A stretch of DNA of 13,137 nt from Halobacteriales archaeon SW_9_67_24 (GTDB taxonomy: Archaea; Halobacteriota; Halobacteria; Halobacteriales; Halococcaceae). Made by a program: the position numbers and the translations under genes. Below, one piece after another: positions 1-6,648 of the stretch; the first letter of the stretch is position 1, and each line of letters starts with the position of its first letter. Below the pieces are notes generated by a model that worked only from the letters and a program-made list of their open reading frames with translations, did no database searches and was not told the origin of the DNA. The DNA lies in assembly GCA_003022685.1 (NCBI GenBank), contig PXSV01000164.1, positions 2,614 to 15,750 of the forward strand, written 5' to 3'.

Positions 1-1412
1 TCCTCGCGCCTCGCGTCGGTGAGTTCGCGCTCGTACTCCGCGATCGCTTCCTCTTTCTCCTCGATCGTCGCTTCGAGATCGTCGACGTGTGAATCGAGGC
101 GTTCGACCCGGGTTTCGAGTTCCTTGATCCGCTGCTCCTCGGGCGTGAGCTCGCGGGGCTCGTGCTCGTCATCGTCGTCGTCGGCCTCGTCGTCGTCGGC
201 GAGGTCCGCGAGGACGGTCTCGACGGACTCCTCGCCCGCGACAACGCGCGCGATCACCGCGCCGGTCTCGATCCGTGGGGGCACCTTCCGACCGACGCGC
301 TCGAAGGTGTCCTCGTACTCGTCGAAGGCGTGGAGGGCGGCGGCGAGCGCGTCGCGCTCGTGATCGTTCTCGTAGCCTTCCTCGCGGGTCCGGTGTTGTT
401 TCTCGTCTACCGGCAGGTCGCGCTCGGGAACCCAGCCCGCCGCCGAGAAGCTCCGGCGGATCTTTTCGACTGTGGAGGGCATCGGCTCGACATCGGCCGC
501 CACCACGACTGGTCGGCCGCGCTCGATTATCCACTCGATCACCGCGGCGGTATCGGCGGTCCTGGTACTCAGCACGTCGAGAACTCCACCATCGAGGCCG
601 ACGATCGCCACCGCGGTCGTGGTGCCGGGATCGATCCCCACGAGCACGTGATCCCGGCGCTTCGCGAGCGGTCGGAACTCGATCCCGTCCCGCCGAACGC
701 GCTCGATCTCGGTCCTGGTGTCGCCCGCGCGCCGCGCGGACACCGGGATGTCCGACGGGCGCGCTTCGACGGTGAAGACCGCGTTGGCGTACCCGCCGTA
801 CTTCTCGGTCTCGTCCATTGCGTAGTCGAGACCTGCTTCCCGCAGCTCGCTGTCGACCTCGCGCGCGCGGCGCTTGACCGAGCCGTGGATCCGCCGCGTG
901 TAACGGTCCTCCGACCACCCGCCGCTGCCGGTCGAACGCCCGCGCGCAATCTTGATCTCGGTAGTGTCGGTGAACGCCGAAACCTCGTAGCCCACGTTCG
1001 CGGCCGCGAGCCGCGCGGCAGCCTCGGCCTCCTTCATGGGTTTCTTGCCGTACGGAACCCCGTGTCGGCTCGCCACCCGCGAGAGGGGTTCGGGCTGCTC
1101 GTCGCCGGTGACCTGGACGAGCCGCGTCTCGTCGGGGAGGCTCCCCAGAAGACGGACGAGCGCGTCCTTGTCGGCGGCGAGCTCGTAGACGTTGTCGGTG
1201 GCGACGATCTCTGGCTCCTCGCGGTCGATCAGCCGCCGGAGCTTTCGGTGCGAGACCACGTCGCGGTCGAGGTGTTCCCCGTCGAAGGCCACCACGGCGT
1301 AGGAGGGCGCGTCGCCACGGACGTCCCCGCTCTGGACGTCGACCCCGAACACCACCGCGTTGAGCGCGCTGATCCGACTGCTCACGCGCTCGCGTAGGGG
1401 ATCTGCTGGCAT
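1..1412 (-). CDS. DUF460 family protein with RNase H/RuvC-like fold (3' part outside window)
   Basis: The frame is open for 470 codons from the ATG at 1412 to the window edge, so the C-terminus is missing; full-length relatives are, from memory, roughly 600-700 residues. Residues about 18-110 carry a first RNase H-like half (FGVDVQSGD, Asp25; then VATDN, Asp73). A second half starts near residue 255 with VLVGIDPGTTTAVAIVG (Asp261), followed by VVVAADVEP (Asp307) and HERDALAAA (Asp354), the spacing expected of a RuvC/RNase H-type metal site. After a run of acidic residues at 404-417, the visible end (420-470) is a charged heptad-like segment, probably a coiled coil. The family is archaeal and is annotated as a putative nuclease or nucleic-acid-binding protein. 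Its substrate is not known to me, so nuclease activity is an inference from the fold. The gene is transcribed alone, away from the decayed region to its right. Confidence 0.9.
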   Translation of the reverse strand, partial: MPADPLRERVSSRISALNAVVFGVDVQSGDVRGDAPSYAVVAFDGEHLDRDVVSHRKLRRLIDREEPEIVATDNVYELAADKDALVRLLGSLPDETRLVQVTGDEQPEPLSRVASRHGVPYGKKPMKEAEAAARLAAANVGYEVSAFTDTTEIKIARGRSTGSGGWSEDRYTRRIHGSVKRRAREVDSELREAGLDYAMDETEKYGGYANAVFTVEARPSDIPVSARRAGDTRTEIERVRRDGIEFRPLAKRRDHVLVGIDPGTTTAVAIVGLDGGVLDVLSTRTADTAAVIEWIIERGRPVVVAADVEPMPSTVEKIRRSFSAAGWVPERDLPVDEKQHRTREEGYENDHERDALAAALHAFDEYEDTFERVGRKVPPRIETGAVIARVVAGEESVETVLADLADDDEADDDDDEHEPRELTPEEQRIKELETRVERLDSHVDDLEATIEEKEEAIAEYERELTDARRE

Positions 1413-1685
1413 AAATCCACGGCAGGGTTCGGGATGGTGTTCGGGGACGCCGTGGAAACTGGGACGACGACGGCAACCGCAACCGGCTCGAAAGCCCCGC
1501 CCGGCTGGGGCTCTGCTCGCGGACCGAGGAAGCGAAGGCTCCGCTCAATCCCACCCGGCGTGGTTTCCTCGGTCGGCGTCGCTTCTCCGAACCCGTCACC
1601 GAACTCGACGGCGCTTCAGAACAGTACCGTGCTGTGGTGCCGGGGCCGCTCCATCCGGTGTTTCGTCGCCGCGTGGGAGCGGACG
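1413..1685. other. Non-coding or decayed interval between DUF460 gene and thiolase remnant
   Basis: No convincing protein is visible in any frame. The interval holds the upstream region of the minus-strand DUF460 gene and a perfect 10-base inverted repeat (GACCGAGGAA at 1522-1531 and TTCCTCGGTC at 1565-1574). One plus frame around 1586-1690 reads smoothly (EPVTELDGASEQYRAVVPG) and could be an unrecognised coding relic, but I cannot assign it to a family. Confidence 0.5.
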
Positions 1686-1857
1686 AACGTCTGGGGCGGT
1701 GCGATCGCCCACGGCCATCCGCTCGGCGCGACTGGGCCGGCGCTGCTGGGCAAACTCCCCTACCAGCTCGGCGCGTGTGACGGTCGGTACGGGCTCTGTG
1801 CGATGTGTATCGGCTTCGGCCAGGGGACCGCCACGCTCGTCGAGCGTGTCCGAGACG
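1686..1857 (+). pseudogene. Thiolase (acetyl-CoA acyltransferase) C-terminal remnant
   Basis: This stretch encodes about 57 residues matching the end of a thiolase. It has GGAIAHGHPLGATG, which carries the catalytic His of the GHP motif, and after a normal spacing MCIGFGQGTATLVERV, which carries the catalytic Cys of the C-terminal CIG.GQG motif. Thiolases are about 390 residues, so roughly 85% of the protein is absent. The sequence immediately upstream in this frame shows no thiolase similarity, so the 5' part is deleted and not just frameshifted. No stop follows the usual end; the frame runs on to 2039 through the start of the neighbouring SDR in a different phase. The enzyme would have made or cleaved 3-ketoacyl-CoA. 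The remnant cannot be functional, because the nucleophilic Cys of the N-terminal half is missing. Confidence 0.85.
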
Positions 1858-1893
1858 GGTTTCCGCTCCCGATCAGTACACGCCCAGGACTAA

Positions 1894-2625
1894 GTGTCGC
1901 GGATCGGAAACGAGGACTGTTGGGTGTTCGCGACGGAGGGCGCGGAGGTCGTGATGCTCGACGTCGACAGGGAGGGGGCCGAGACCGTCGCCACGGAGAT
2001 CGACGCCGAAACCGGGTCGGCACGGGCGGTCGGCTGTGACCTCACCGATCGCGAGGCGGTCGCCTCGACGGTCGAGGCGCTGCGCGAGGAAACCGGCGGG
2101 ATCGACGTGCTGGTGAACAATGCCGCGATGGTGGACGCCCGGTCGCGGGTCGCGGAGTACGGCGACGGGATCCGGGACCGCGACGTCGCCATCAACCTCA
2201 CCGGAACGTACAACATCACTCGCGAGGTGTTCCCCGCGATGTGCGAGCGGGGTTGGGGACGGGTTGTCAGCATGTCGCCGATGGCCGGCTGGCAGGGCGG
2301 GTTCGGCCAGATTTCGTACTCGGCCACCAAGGCGGCCATCGTCGGTCTCGGAAAGACGCTCGCGCTCGAAGGCGCACAACAGGGCGTCACGAGCAACGTC
2401 GTCGCCCCGAGCATCGTCGTCGAGGCGCTCGCCGACATGCCGCTCGAAGACCTCGAAGACGTCGACTCGTACTTTGCGCGAATCGCGAAGGCGACGCCGA
2501 TGCGCCGACTTGGTCGCGAGGCCGACGTGGCGAACACGGTCGCGTTCCTCGCCAGCGAGCAGGCGAGCTACATCACGGGTCAAGTAGTCGGCGTCACCGG
2601 CGGCATCGATCTGTTCTCGTTTTAG
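1894..2625 (+). pseudogene. Short-chain dehydrogenase/reductase lacking its N-terminal NAD(P)-binding motif
   Basis: The frame from a GTG at 1894 (immediately after a TAA) to the TAG at 2623-2625 gives 243 residues of classical SDR. It has VLVNNAA (residues 73-79), the structural Asn in AINLTG (Asn101), YSATK (Tyr142, Lys146) and a typical C-terminal GVTGGIDL. The first beta strand and the TGxxxGIG cofactor loop are missing: translation enters at the equivalent of the last residues of that loop (RIGNEDCWVFATEGAEVV). The active-site segment reads VVSMSPMAG where the family has ISSxAG, so Pro129 occupies the catalytic Ser position; a single TCG-to-CCG change would explain it. The intact ancestor was probably a 3-oxoacyl or 3-hydroxyacyl-CoA type reductase, judging by the thiolase remnant just upstream, but SDR substrates are hard to infer. 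I call it a decayed gene; a truncated expressed protein is possible but should not bind NAD(P) normally. Confidence 0.8.
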
Positions 2626-2702
2626 CCGACGGTCCCGTCGCTCCGCCGCCGACCGTTCGCGAGCCAGCGGATTCCTCCCCACCCGCGTTTTCGTCTATCC
2701 CA

Positions 2703-2729
2703 CTTCGGGCGAAGCTGTCGCTTCGGGCG
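2703..2729. repeat. Overlapping direct and inverted repeats downstream of tRNA-Thr
   Basis: CTTCGGGCG occurs twice (2703-2711 and 2721-2729), separated by AAGCTGTCG. Two alternative hairpins are possible: CTTCG-GG-CGAAG (2703-2714) and CGAAGC-TGTC-GCTTCG (2710-2725). They share bases and so exclude each other. The element lies between the SDR remnant and the tRNA and may serve as a transcript end for either strand. Confidence 0.4.
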
Positions 2730-2740
2730 TAGAACCATGG

Positions 2741-2744
2741 AAAA
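2741..2744 (-). terminator. T-tract behind tRNA-Thr
   Basis: On the minus strand a TTTT run begins 9 bases after the tRNA 3' end. Archaeal RNA polymerase commonly terminates at short T-tracts. It is the only one close to the tRNA, so it is a reasonable but short terminator candidate. Confidence 0.4.
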
Positions 2745-2752
2745 CTGACGGA

Positions 2753-2824
2753 AGCCTAGGCCGGGATTTGAACCCGGGGTCTCGTCCTTACCAAGGACGC
2801 GCTTTACCGCTAAGCTACCCAGGC
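2753..2824 (-). tRNA. tRNA-Thr (anticodon GGT)
   Basis: The minus strand folds as a complete 72-base cloverleaf. The acceptor stem is GCCTGGG pairing with CCTAGGC (one G-U), followed by the D arm GCTTAGCGGTAAAGC. The anticodon stem CGTCC/GGACG encloses loop TTGGTAA, giving anticodon GGT at 2790-2792. The T arm is CCGGG-TTCAAAT-CCCGG and the discriminator base is T at 2753. There is no intron, and CCA is not encoded (TTCCG follows), as is common in archaea. It should decode ACC and ACU. The A at position 37 is the usual site of t6A in threonine tRNAs. No copy of the tRNA 3' end is seen elsewhere in the window, so nothing shows use as an integration site. Confidence 0.95.
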
Positions 2825-2842
2825 AGCCAGCCACGAGTACCG

Positions 2843-2878
2843 CCGACCCGTGTTTATCCGTTTCGATTCACGGGTCGG
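2843..2878. promoter_or_regulatory. 10-base inverted repeat enclosing the tRNA-Thr TATA box
   Basis: CCGACCCGTG (2843-2852) and CACGGGTCGG (2869-2878) are perfect inverted copies around a 16-base centre. The centre contains, on the minus strand, ATAAA (2853-2857) in the context GGATAAACAC, about 29 bases ahead of the tRNA 5' end and correctly placed for a TATA box. The right arm abuts the stop codon of the minus-strand gene at 2879. The same element could therefore act as a transcript-end hairpin for that gene, an operator over the tRNA promoter, or both. Confidence 0.5.
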
Positions 2879-3565
2879 TCACGGAGGGCGCACGCCCTCG
2901 CTGGACGCTGCGGCCGTACCCGAGAGCGTCCGGAGCGACTCGCGAACCGACGCGTCGAACACCGTCTCGGGGACGAGGGGCTGGTCGCCCTCCCGCGCGA
3001 GGTCGGCGACGAACTCGCGACACTCGACCGAGGGGTGTGTCCCGACGGCGGTCGTCCCCGCGACCGCGGCGAGTTCGAACACGTCGGCCTCGAGGTCGGC
3101 GTCGGTCGCCGCCGCCCCCGAGGATCGACGGCGCGTCTGGTCGCGCCCGAAGTTCCGAACCGTCTCGACCGCCCGCCCGGCGGCCTCGGTCCGGGCGAGC
3201 AGGTGAAAGCCCCGGGCGACGAGGACGTCGGCCACGAGCACGTCGACGTTGGCCGTTTTCAGGTCGTCGGCGGCGGTCCCACCGCTGTCGTCCAGCGGAT
3301 CGTCGTCGGCCTCCCACGGCGGGTCGGCGGCGAGCGCGCGCGTCAGTCGGAGCCCCTCGTAGACGAGCTGGGTTCCGGCGGCGCGCTCGGCGACGGCCTC
3401 GAACGCGATCGAGTCGTTGACCCCCCGCGCACACAGCACCGCGAGCACCCCGGGTGCCATCGCGCCCTCGTCCACGACGGTTCCGACCACCTCGCCGAAC
3501 ACCGCAGGACCGACGTCTCCGAGGGCCTCCCGCGCGGCACGCCGGACATGGGAGGCCTCCTCCAT
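2879..3565 (-). CDS. Haloarchaeal conserved protein of unknown function (DUF7114-like)
   Basis: This is a 228-residue mostly helical, soluble protein with no signal peptide. I chose the ATG at 3565 (MEEASHVRRAAREALGDVG). The frame stays open further upstream to 3619, but that extension overlaps the enoyl-CoA hydratase promoter region and reads unlike coding sequence. It resembles from memory a haloarchaeal family labelled DUF7114, whose helical pattern is reminiscent of isoprenyl diphosphate synthases. Here LVYEGLRLTRALA, then DVLVADVLVARGFHLLARTE and VRNFGRDQT would be the corresponding helices, but the DDxxD motifs of active prenyl synthases are not evident, so I do not claim that activity. 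Its stop directly adjoins the inverted repeat ahead of the tRNA. It lies downstream of, and on the same strand as, the truncated beta-helix gene, whose run-on frame covers it in another phase. Confidence 0.75.
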   Translation of the reverse strand: MEEASHVRRAAREALGDVGPAVFGEVVGTVVDEGAMAPGVLAVLCARGVNDSIAFEAVAERAAGTQLVYEGLRLTRALAADPPWEADDDPLDDSGGTAADDLKTANVDVLVADVLVARGFHLLARTEAAGRAVETVRNFGRDQTRRRSSGAAATDADLEADVFELAAVAGTTAVGTHPSVECREFVADLAREGDQPLVPETVFDASVRESLRTLSGTAAASSEGVRPP

Positions 3566-3624
3566 TGGCCATAAATAGCCGCGGGGAGGGCAAAGGCCTT
3601 TGGAAACCGCCCCCACCACTGGGC

Positions 3625-3747
3625 ATGATCGAGACGACGATCGAGGGCCGCGTGGCGTTCGTCACCCTCGATCGACCCGGCCGCCGCAACGCGCTGACGA
3701 ACCGGCCCCCGATCACCTGGACGGCCCCCTTCGTTCGGGTGGCGTAG
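3625..3747 (+). pseudogene. Enoyl-CoA hydratase/isomerase, N-terminal fragment
   Basis: The ATG at 3625 opens MIETTIEGRVAFVTLDRPG followed by RRNALTNR. This is the standard start of crotonase-family enoyl-CoA hydratases (a beta strand, then LDRP..RNAL). Similarity ends at about residue 29, near 3711; the rest (PPITWTAPFVRVA, stop at 3745-3747) is antisense of the beta-helix gene. The family is about 255 residues, so nearly 90% is gone, including the oxyanion-hole and catalytic Glu region. The first 29 codons look undamaged, pointing to a single clean deletion, not gradual decay. With the thiolase and SDR remnants 1-2 kb away it suggests a former acyl-CoA or beta-oxidation gene group. The short peptide cannot be active. 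Confidence 0.85.
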
Positions 3748-4619
3748 ATACCGTTCTCCCAGCCGCGAAGAACCGGATCGACGAACTGCACCACCCCTTC
3801 GTTCGCGCGACCGACGAACGCGCCCACGACGCCGCCGGGGACGTGGCCCGGTGGTGGATCCGACCCCATCCACGCGTGCGAGCCGGCGTTGGTGCCGCCG
3901 CGGGCGCGGAGGTCGTCGATCCGGACGCTCGCCGTTTCGGTTGCCGCGACCGGGCGCAACAGCGCCCCCTGGTCGTCGCCGACGGCCTCGGCCGCACCAC
4001 GATACGTGACGTCGCGCGCGTCGATGTGGCCGTCCGTGCGCAACAGCACCGAGACGGCGGCCTGCCCGGCGCGCTGATCGAAGGTGAACCCCTCGAACAG
4101 CCCGCGCGAGAGACCGTAGATCTTCATCTCACAGCGGAGATCACGATCGAGTCGAAGTACGGCCCGGGAACCGACGATACCGAAGGTCCCGTCAGGGGAG
4201 ATGCTGAACCCGTCCGCCACGCGGTAGGTTCCGGGCGGGAAATCGAGGAGCACGCCGTCGAGATCGCCGGCGGCGTCGGCCCGTTCGAGCGCCGCATCGA
4301 TCGGGTCGTCCGATCCGAGTTCGAGGTACTCGACCGCGTTCGCGACGCGATCGAAGCCCGACGAGTCCGACCGTTGGGCGACGTTCCGCTCGACTACGGC
4401 GAGGGCGCGGTGTGCGCTCCGTGACGGTTGTCCCGGAGTGTGGAACCGTCCGTCGCCGGGAGCGGTGTCCCCGGTCCGTTCCATCGCGGGTGCGACAGCA
4501 TCGTTCGGCGTTGCGGCTCCCGCATCCGCGAGCGTTCCGGTGGCGGTGATCCCGGCACTGGCCCGGAGGAACGCGCGTCTCGTGCTCGAAGTACCCGAGT
4601 TCGGCGGCTCGTCACTCAC
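3700..4619 (-). pseudogene. Tat-secreted right-handed beta-helix protein, 3' end deleted
   Basis: Translation starts at a GTG (4619). A Tat signal is clear: STRRAFLRASAGITATG with the twin Arg at residues 14-15, followed by an Ala-rich region and no lipobox Cys, so the product would be secreted. From about residue 100 the chain reads as a pectin-lyase-like beta-helix: LLDFPPGTYRVADGF, IYGLSRGLFEGFTF, VDPVLRGWENGIYA and KGAVQVIGGRFV near residue 305. Recognisable sequence stops there, at about 3700-3713, exactly where the opposing enoyl-CoA hydratase fragment begins. The frame has no stop until 2868, so the locus can encode a 583-residue product with an Arg/Pro-rich nonsense tail that overlaps the next gene out of phase. 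The original was probably a cell-surface or polysaccharide-related protein. The substrate is unknown. Confidence 0.75.
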
Positions 4620-4676
4620 GAGACCGTGCTCCCGTTGTCGGGGCGTGCACTGTCGCAGCCAATGCTAGAAATTCGA

Positions 4677-5039
4677 TCATATCTCCGGAATCCCGAGTGC
4701 GGAGAGCGAGACGACATCGAGGGTTCCGAGCGCGTACAGCGCCACGACCGCGGCGAACCACGGGACGAACCCGAGCACGGCTGCGGTCGCCCACCCACCG
4801 GGATGCTGGAGGGCAACGGCAACGATCCAGGCGACGAGCGCTGACAGCGGGCCGACGATCGGCACTCGACCGACGGAGAAGCTCACGGCACCCCACGCGA
4901 CGGCTCCGGCCGCTGCCATGAGAAACGCAGTTTCGGGACGAATCGCGTCGTCGACGACGAGTCGGACGCCGGCGAAGATGCCGATACCACCGACGAGGAG
5001 ACTCACGGCAGTTATGACGATCGTGTCGAGTGCCGTCAT
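4677..5039 (-). CDS. Small haloarchaeal integral membrane protein (four helices)
   Basis: The product is 120 residues with four hydrophobic stretches. They lie at about 5-26 (IVITAVSLLVGGIGIFAGV), 37-56, 62-80 (VGPLSALVAWIVAVALQ) and 84-108 (ATAAVLGFVPWFAAVVALY). There are almost no soluble loops. The GxxPIVGPL motif between helices 2 and 3 and the overall length match a common uncharacterised haloarchaeal membrane family that I recognise by pattern only. The ATG at 5037-5039 is the natural start, and the sequence AAAAGAATAA about 40 bases upstream may belong to its promoter. It lies 121 bases downstream of nadE and could be co-transcribed with it. Nothing indicates a specific function. Confidence 0.75.
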   Translation of the reverse strand: MTALDTIVITAVSLLVGGIGIFAGVRLVVDDAIRPETAFLMAAAGAVAWGAVSFSVGRVPIVGPLSALVAWIVAVALQHPGGWATAAVLGFVPWFAAVVALYALGTLDVVSLSALGIPEI

Positions 5040-5160
5040 CTACTGCTCCGATCGTCGCCGGCGACGTTATTCTTTTGTTCCGTTCAGGCGATAGACCCAC
5101 CGAAACACCGAGGAAGCACGTTCGGAGCGTGATACACGACCGAGACTGACAGTCGACGCT

Positions 5161-6012
5161 TCAGTCGAGCGGCTCGGGCGCGGACGGCATGTGACGCTTG
5201 TGCTCGCTTCGTGCGACCAGGCCTTCGACGGTCTCGATCCGCGCCGCGTCGATCCCGAGTTCACGAGCGGTCGCTGCCTTCGAGAGCGGACCGTCGATAT
5301 GGAGCGCGAGCACGGCGTCGAGCGTGTCGTAGCCGAGGCCCATTTCGTCCTCGTCGGTCTGGCCGACCCACATCCCCGCCGTCGGGGTCTTTTCCACGAG
5401 GTCGTCGGGAACGCCAACGTAGCGGGCGAGCTGGCGGACCTGCATCTTGTAGAGGTTGCCGATCGGGTTGCAGTCGACGGCCTGATCGCCGTACTTCGTG
5501 TAATAGCCCGCGAGCGCCTCGCTCCGGTTGCCGGTTCCGAGTACGATCCGGTTCTCGTAGTTGGCGACGAAGTAGTTGAGGACCCCGCGCGTGCGAACGC
5601 GGACGTTGCCGACCGCCGTCGTGAGCGCTTCGGAGTCCGGCTCGCCATCGAGGTCGGCCGGAAACGCCTCGCGGAACGATTCGACGATCGGTTCGATCCC
5701 GATCACGTCGTACGAGATGTCGAGATCGTCGGCGACACGCTCGGCGTCGCTCATGTTCTCCTGTCTGTTGACCTCGCTCGGCATGACCAGGCCGTGGAGC
5801 CCCTCCTCTCCCAGCGCCTCGACCGCGAGATGGGCGGTCAGCGTGCTGTCGATGCCGCCCGAAAGCCCGAGCACCGCCCCCTCGGCCCCCGCATCGTCGA
5901 CCGTCTCGCGGACGAACTCGGTGATGTGTTCGCGGCGCACGTCGAGTTCGTTCTCCGAGAGGGTGAGGTCGAGCGGTGCGTCGGTTTCCGTGATCGTTTC
6001 CGCGTCGGACAT
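5161..6012 (-). CDS. nadE: NH3-dependent NAD+ synthetase
   Basis: This 283-residue cytoplasmic enzyme catalyses the last step of NAD+ synthesis, amidating nicotinic acid adenine dinucleotide with ATP. Sequence hallmarks in order: the PP-loop ATP pyrophosphatase signature VLGLSGGIDSTLTA (SGGIDS at 51-56); the adenylate-binding region NYFVANYENRIVLGTGNRSE (GTGNRSE 159-165); TKYGD (172-176); and the substrate loop KTPTAGMWVGQTDEDEMG (208-225). There is no glutaminase domain, so ammonia is the direct nitrogen donor. Length is normal for the archaeal form. The ATG at 6012 has a TATA-like element about 28 bases upstream, consistent with a leaderless mRNA. The gene looks intact in a neighbourhood with many broken genes, as expected for an essential function. 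Confidence 0.97.
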   Translation of the reverse strand: MSDAETITETDAPLDLTLSENELDVRREHITEFVRETVDDAGAEGAVLGLSGGIDSTLTAHLAVEALGEEGLHGLVMPSEVNRQENMSDAERVADDLDISYDVIGIEPIVESFREAFPADLDGEPDSEALTTAVGNVRVRTRGVLNYFVANYENRIVLGTGNRSEALAGYYTKYGDQAVDCNPIGNLYKMQVRQLARYVGVPDDLVEKTPTAGMWVGQTDEDEMGLGYDTLDAVLALHIDGPLSKAATARELGIDAARIETVEGLVARSEHKRHMPSAPEPLD

Positions 6013-6034
6013 TGCCAGTCGTAGGCGGCCGAGT

Positions 6035-6044
6035 CACTAATAGC
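6035..6044 (-). promoter_or_regulatory. TATA-like box of nadE
   Basis: GCTATTAGTG on the minus strand is AT-rich in a GC-rich setting. It is centred about 28 bases ahead of the nadE ATG, the distance expected when transcription starts at or next to the start codon in haloarchaea. Confidence 0.5.
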
Positions 6045-6116
6045 TACCACCCGGGCCGAGAAACTGGCCGTTCGGTCGCTTTCTTCAGGGTTGCCGGCGA
6101 AGTCGGAGGGGAGCGT

Positions 6117-6221
6117 TCAGGCGAGTCGATCGAAGAGGTCACGACGTTTCTCGACGATCTCTTCGATCCGGTCCTTGTACGCTTCGAGGTTCTCGTCATC
6201 GCGCTCTCCTTGCTGGCTCAT
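6117..6221 (-). CDS. Small 34-residue charged protein downstream of doc
   Basis: The ATG at 6221 opens a 34-codon frame (MSQQGERDDENLEAYKDRI, ending VEKRRDLFDRLA). It is strongly charged with Asp, Glu, Lys and Arg and predicted to be one amphipathic helix with a leucine/isoleucine stripe (Leu12, Tyr15, Ile19, Ile22 and onward to Leu29). It follows the Doc-type gene by 31 bases on the same strand, so co-transcription is likely. Amino-acid composition is typical of haloarchaeal proteins and unlike a random shadow frame, which here would be Arg/Ser/Pro-rich. I do not recognise the family. By position it might be an antitoxin-like partner, but known Doc antitoxins are usually encoded upstream and are larger, so this is speculation. 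The longer frame reaching 6344 is antisense-like in its first part and is not used. Confidence 0.5.
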   Translation of the reverse strand: MSQQGERDDENLEAYKDRIEEIVEKRRDLFDRLA

Positions 6222-6252
6222 GGTAGTGCTCGCAGTAACATTCGACGCGGCA

Positions 6253-6648
6253 TCAATGCTCCGGCAGTCTCGATTCGTCGATTTCGCCGGTTTCGAACCA
6301 GGCCGCGAGTTCAGCCACATCGAACAGCCCGGCGCGCCGCACAACGCGCTCGACGAGTTCGTCGTCGGGCGATGGCTCGATACCGTTCTCCCGAAGGTAG
6401 TTCTCCGTCACAGCCCACGCCGTCCGCTTGTTTGCGTCCTCGAAGACGTGGGTGCTCTCGATCTTCCAGAGCAGCGTCGCTGCCCGACGATACGGGTCGT
6501 CGTGCTTAGCAGCCGGTTCGAGCACCTCGCGGCGGAGCGTGCGCTTCGGGGCCGCCGTCATCGTCCCCGTGTATTTGAGATCGTACAGTTCCTCGATCCT
6601 GTCGTGAGCAGCGATGATCTGTGCTGGCGTCGGGAGGTCGTCGGTTAT
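6253..6648 (-). pseudogene. Doc (death-on-curing) Fic-fold toxin gene with no usable start codon
   Basis: The reading frame encodes a full Doc-like domain: LPTPAQIIAAHDRIEELYD at the N-terminus, a middle helix region DPYRRAATLLWKIES, and the Fic core HVFEDANKRTA. His67, Asp71, Asn73, Lys74 and Arg75 are all present when counted from 6648. Doc toxins phosphorylate elongation factor Tu in bacteria; the archaeal target is not known to me. No ATG, GTG or TTG occurs in frame between the upstream stop of the DUF63 gene and the conserved helix. An ATA codon at 6646-6648 stands exactly where a start is expected (then TDDLPTP), suggesting ATG-to-ATA loss. The first in-frame ATG lies about 30 codons later (MTAAPKRTL) and would drop the conserved first helix. 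It is called a pseudogene for that reason; rare non-canonical initiation is the alternative. Confidence 0.65.

Noticed and set aside
169..1599. Long Arg-rich minus frame and matching plus frames over the same stretch
   Set aside because: They are alternate readings of the DUF460 gene. Composition is Arg/Ser/Pro-rich and no motif appears, whereas the frame from 1412 has clear RNase H motifs.
2753..2824. tRNA-Thr as an integration site for a mobile element
   Set aside because: No second copy of the tRNA 3' end and no integrase gene occur in the window; the decay next to it can be explained by deletions.
2622..2834. 70-codon minus frame crossing the tRNA
   Set aside because: It is simply translated tRNA sequence, a common false gene over tRNA genes.
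2868..3699. C-terminal half of the 583-codon minus frame that begins with the beta-helix protein
   Set aside because: Past about 3700 the sequence is an out-of-phase reading of the enoyl-CoA hydratase fragment and of the gene at 2879-3565, very rich in Arg and Gly; it is run-on, not a domain.
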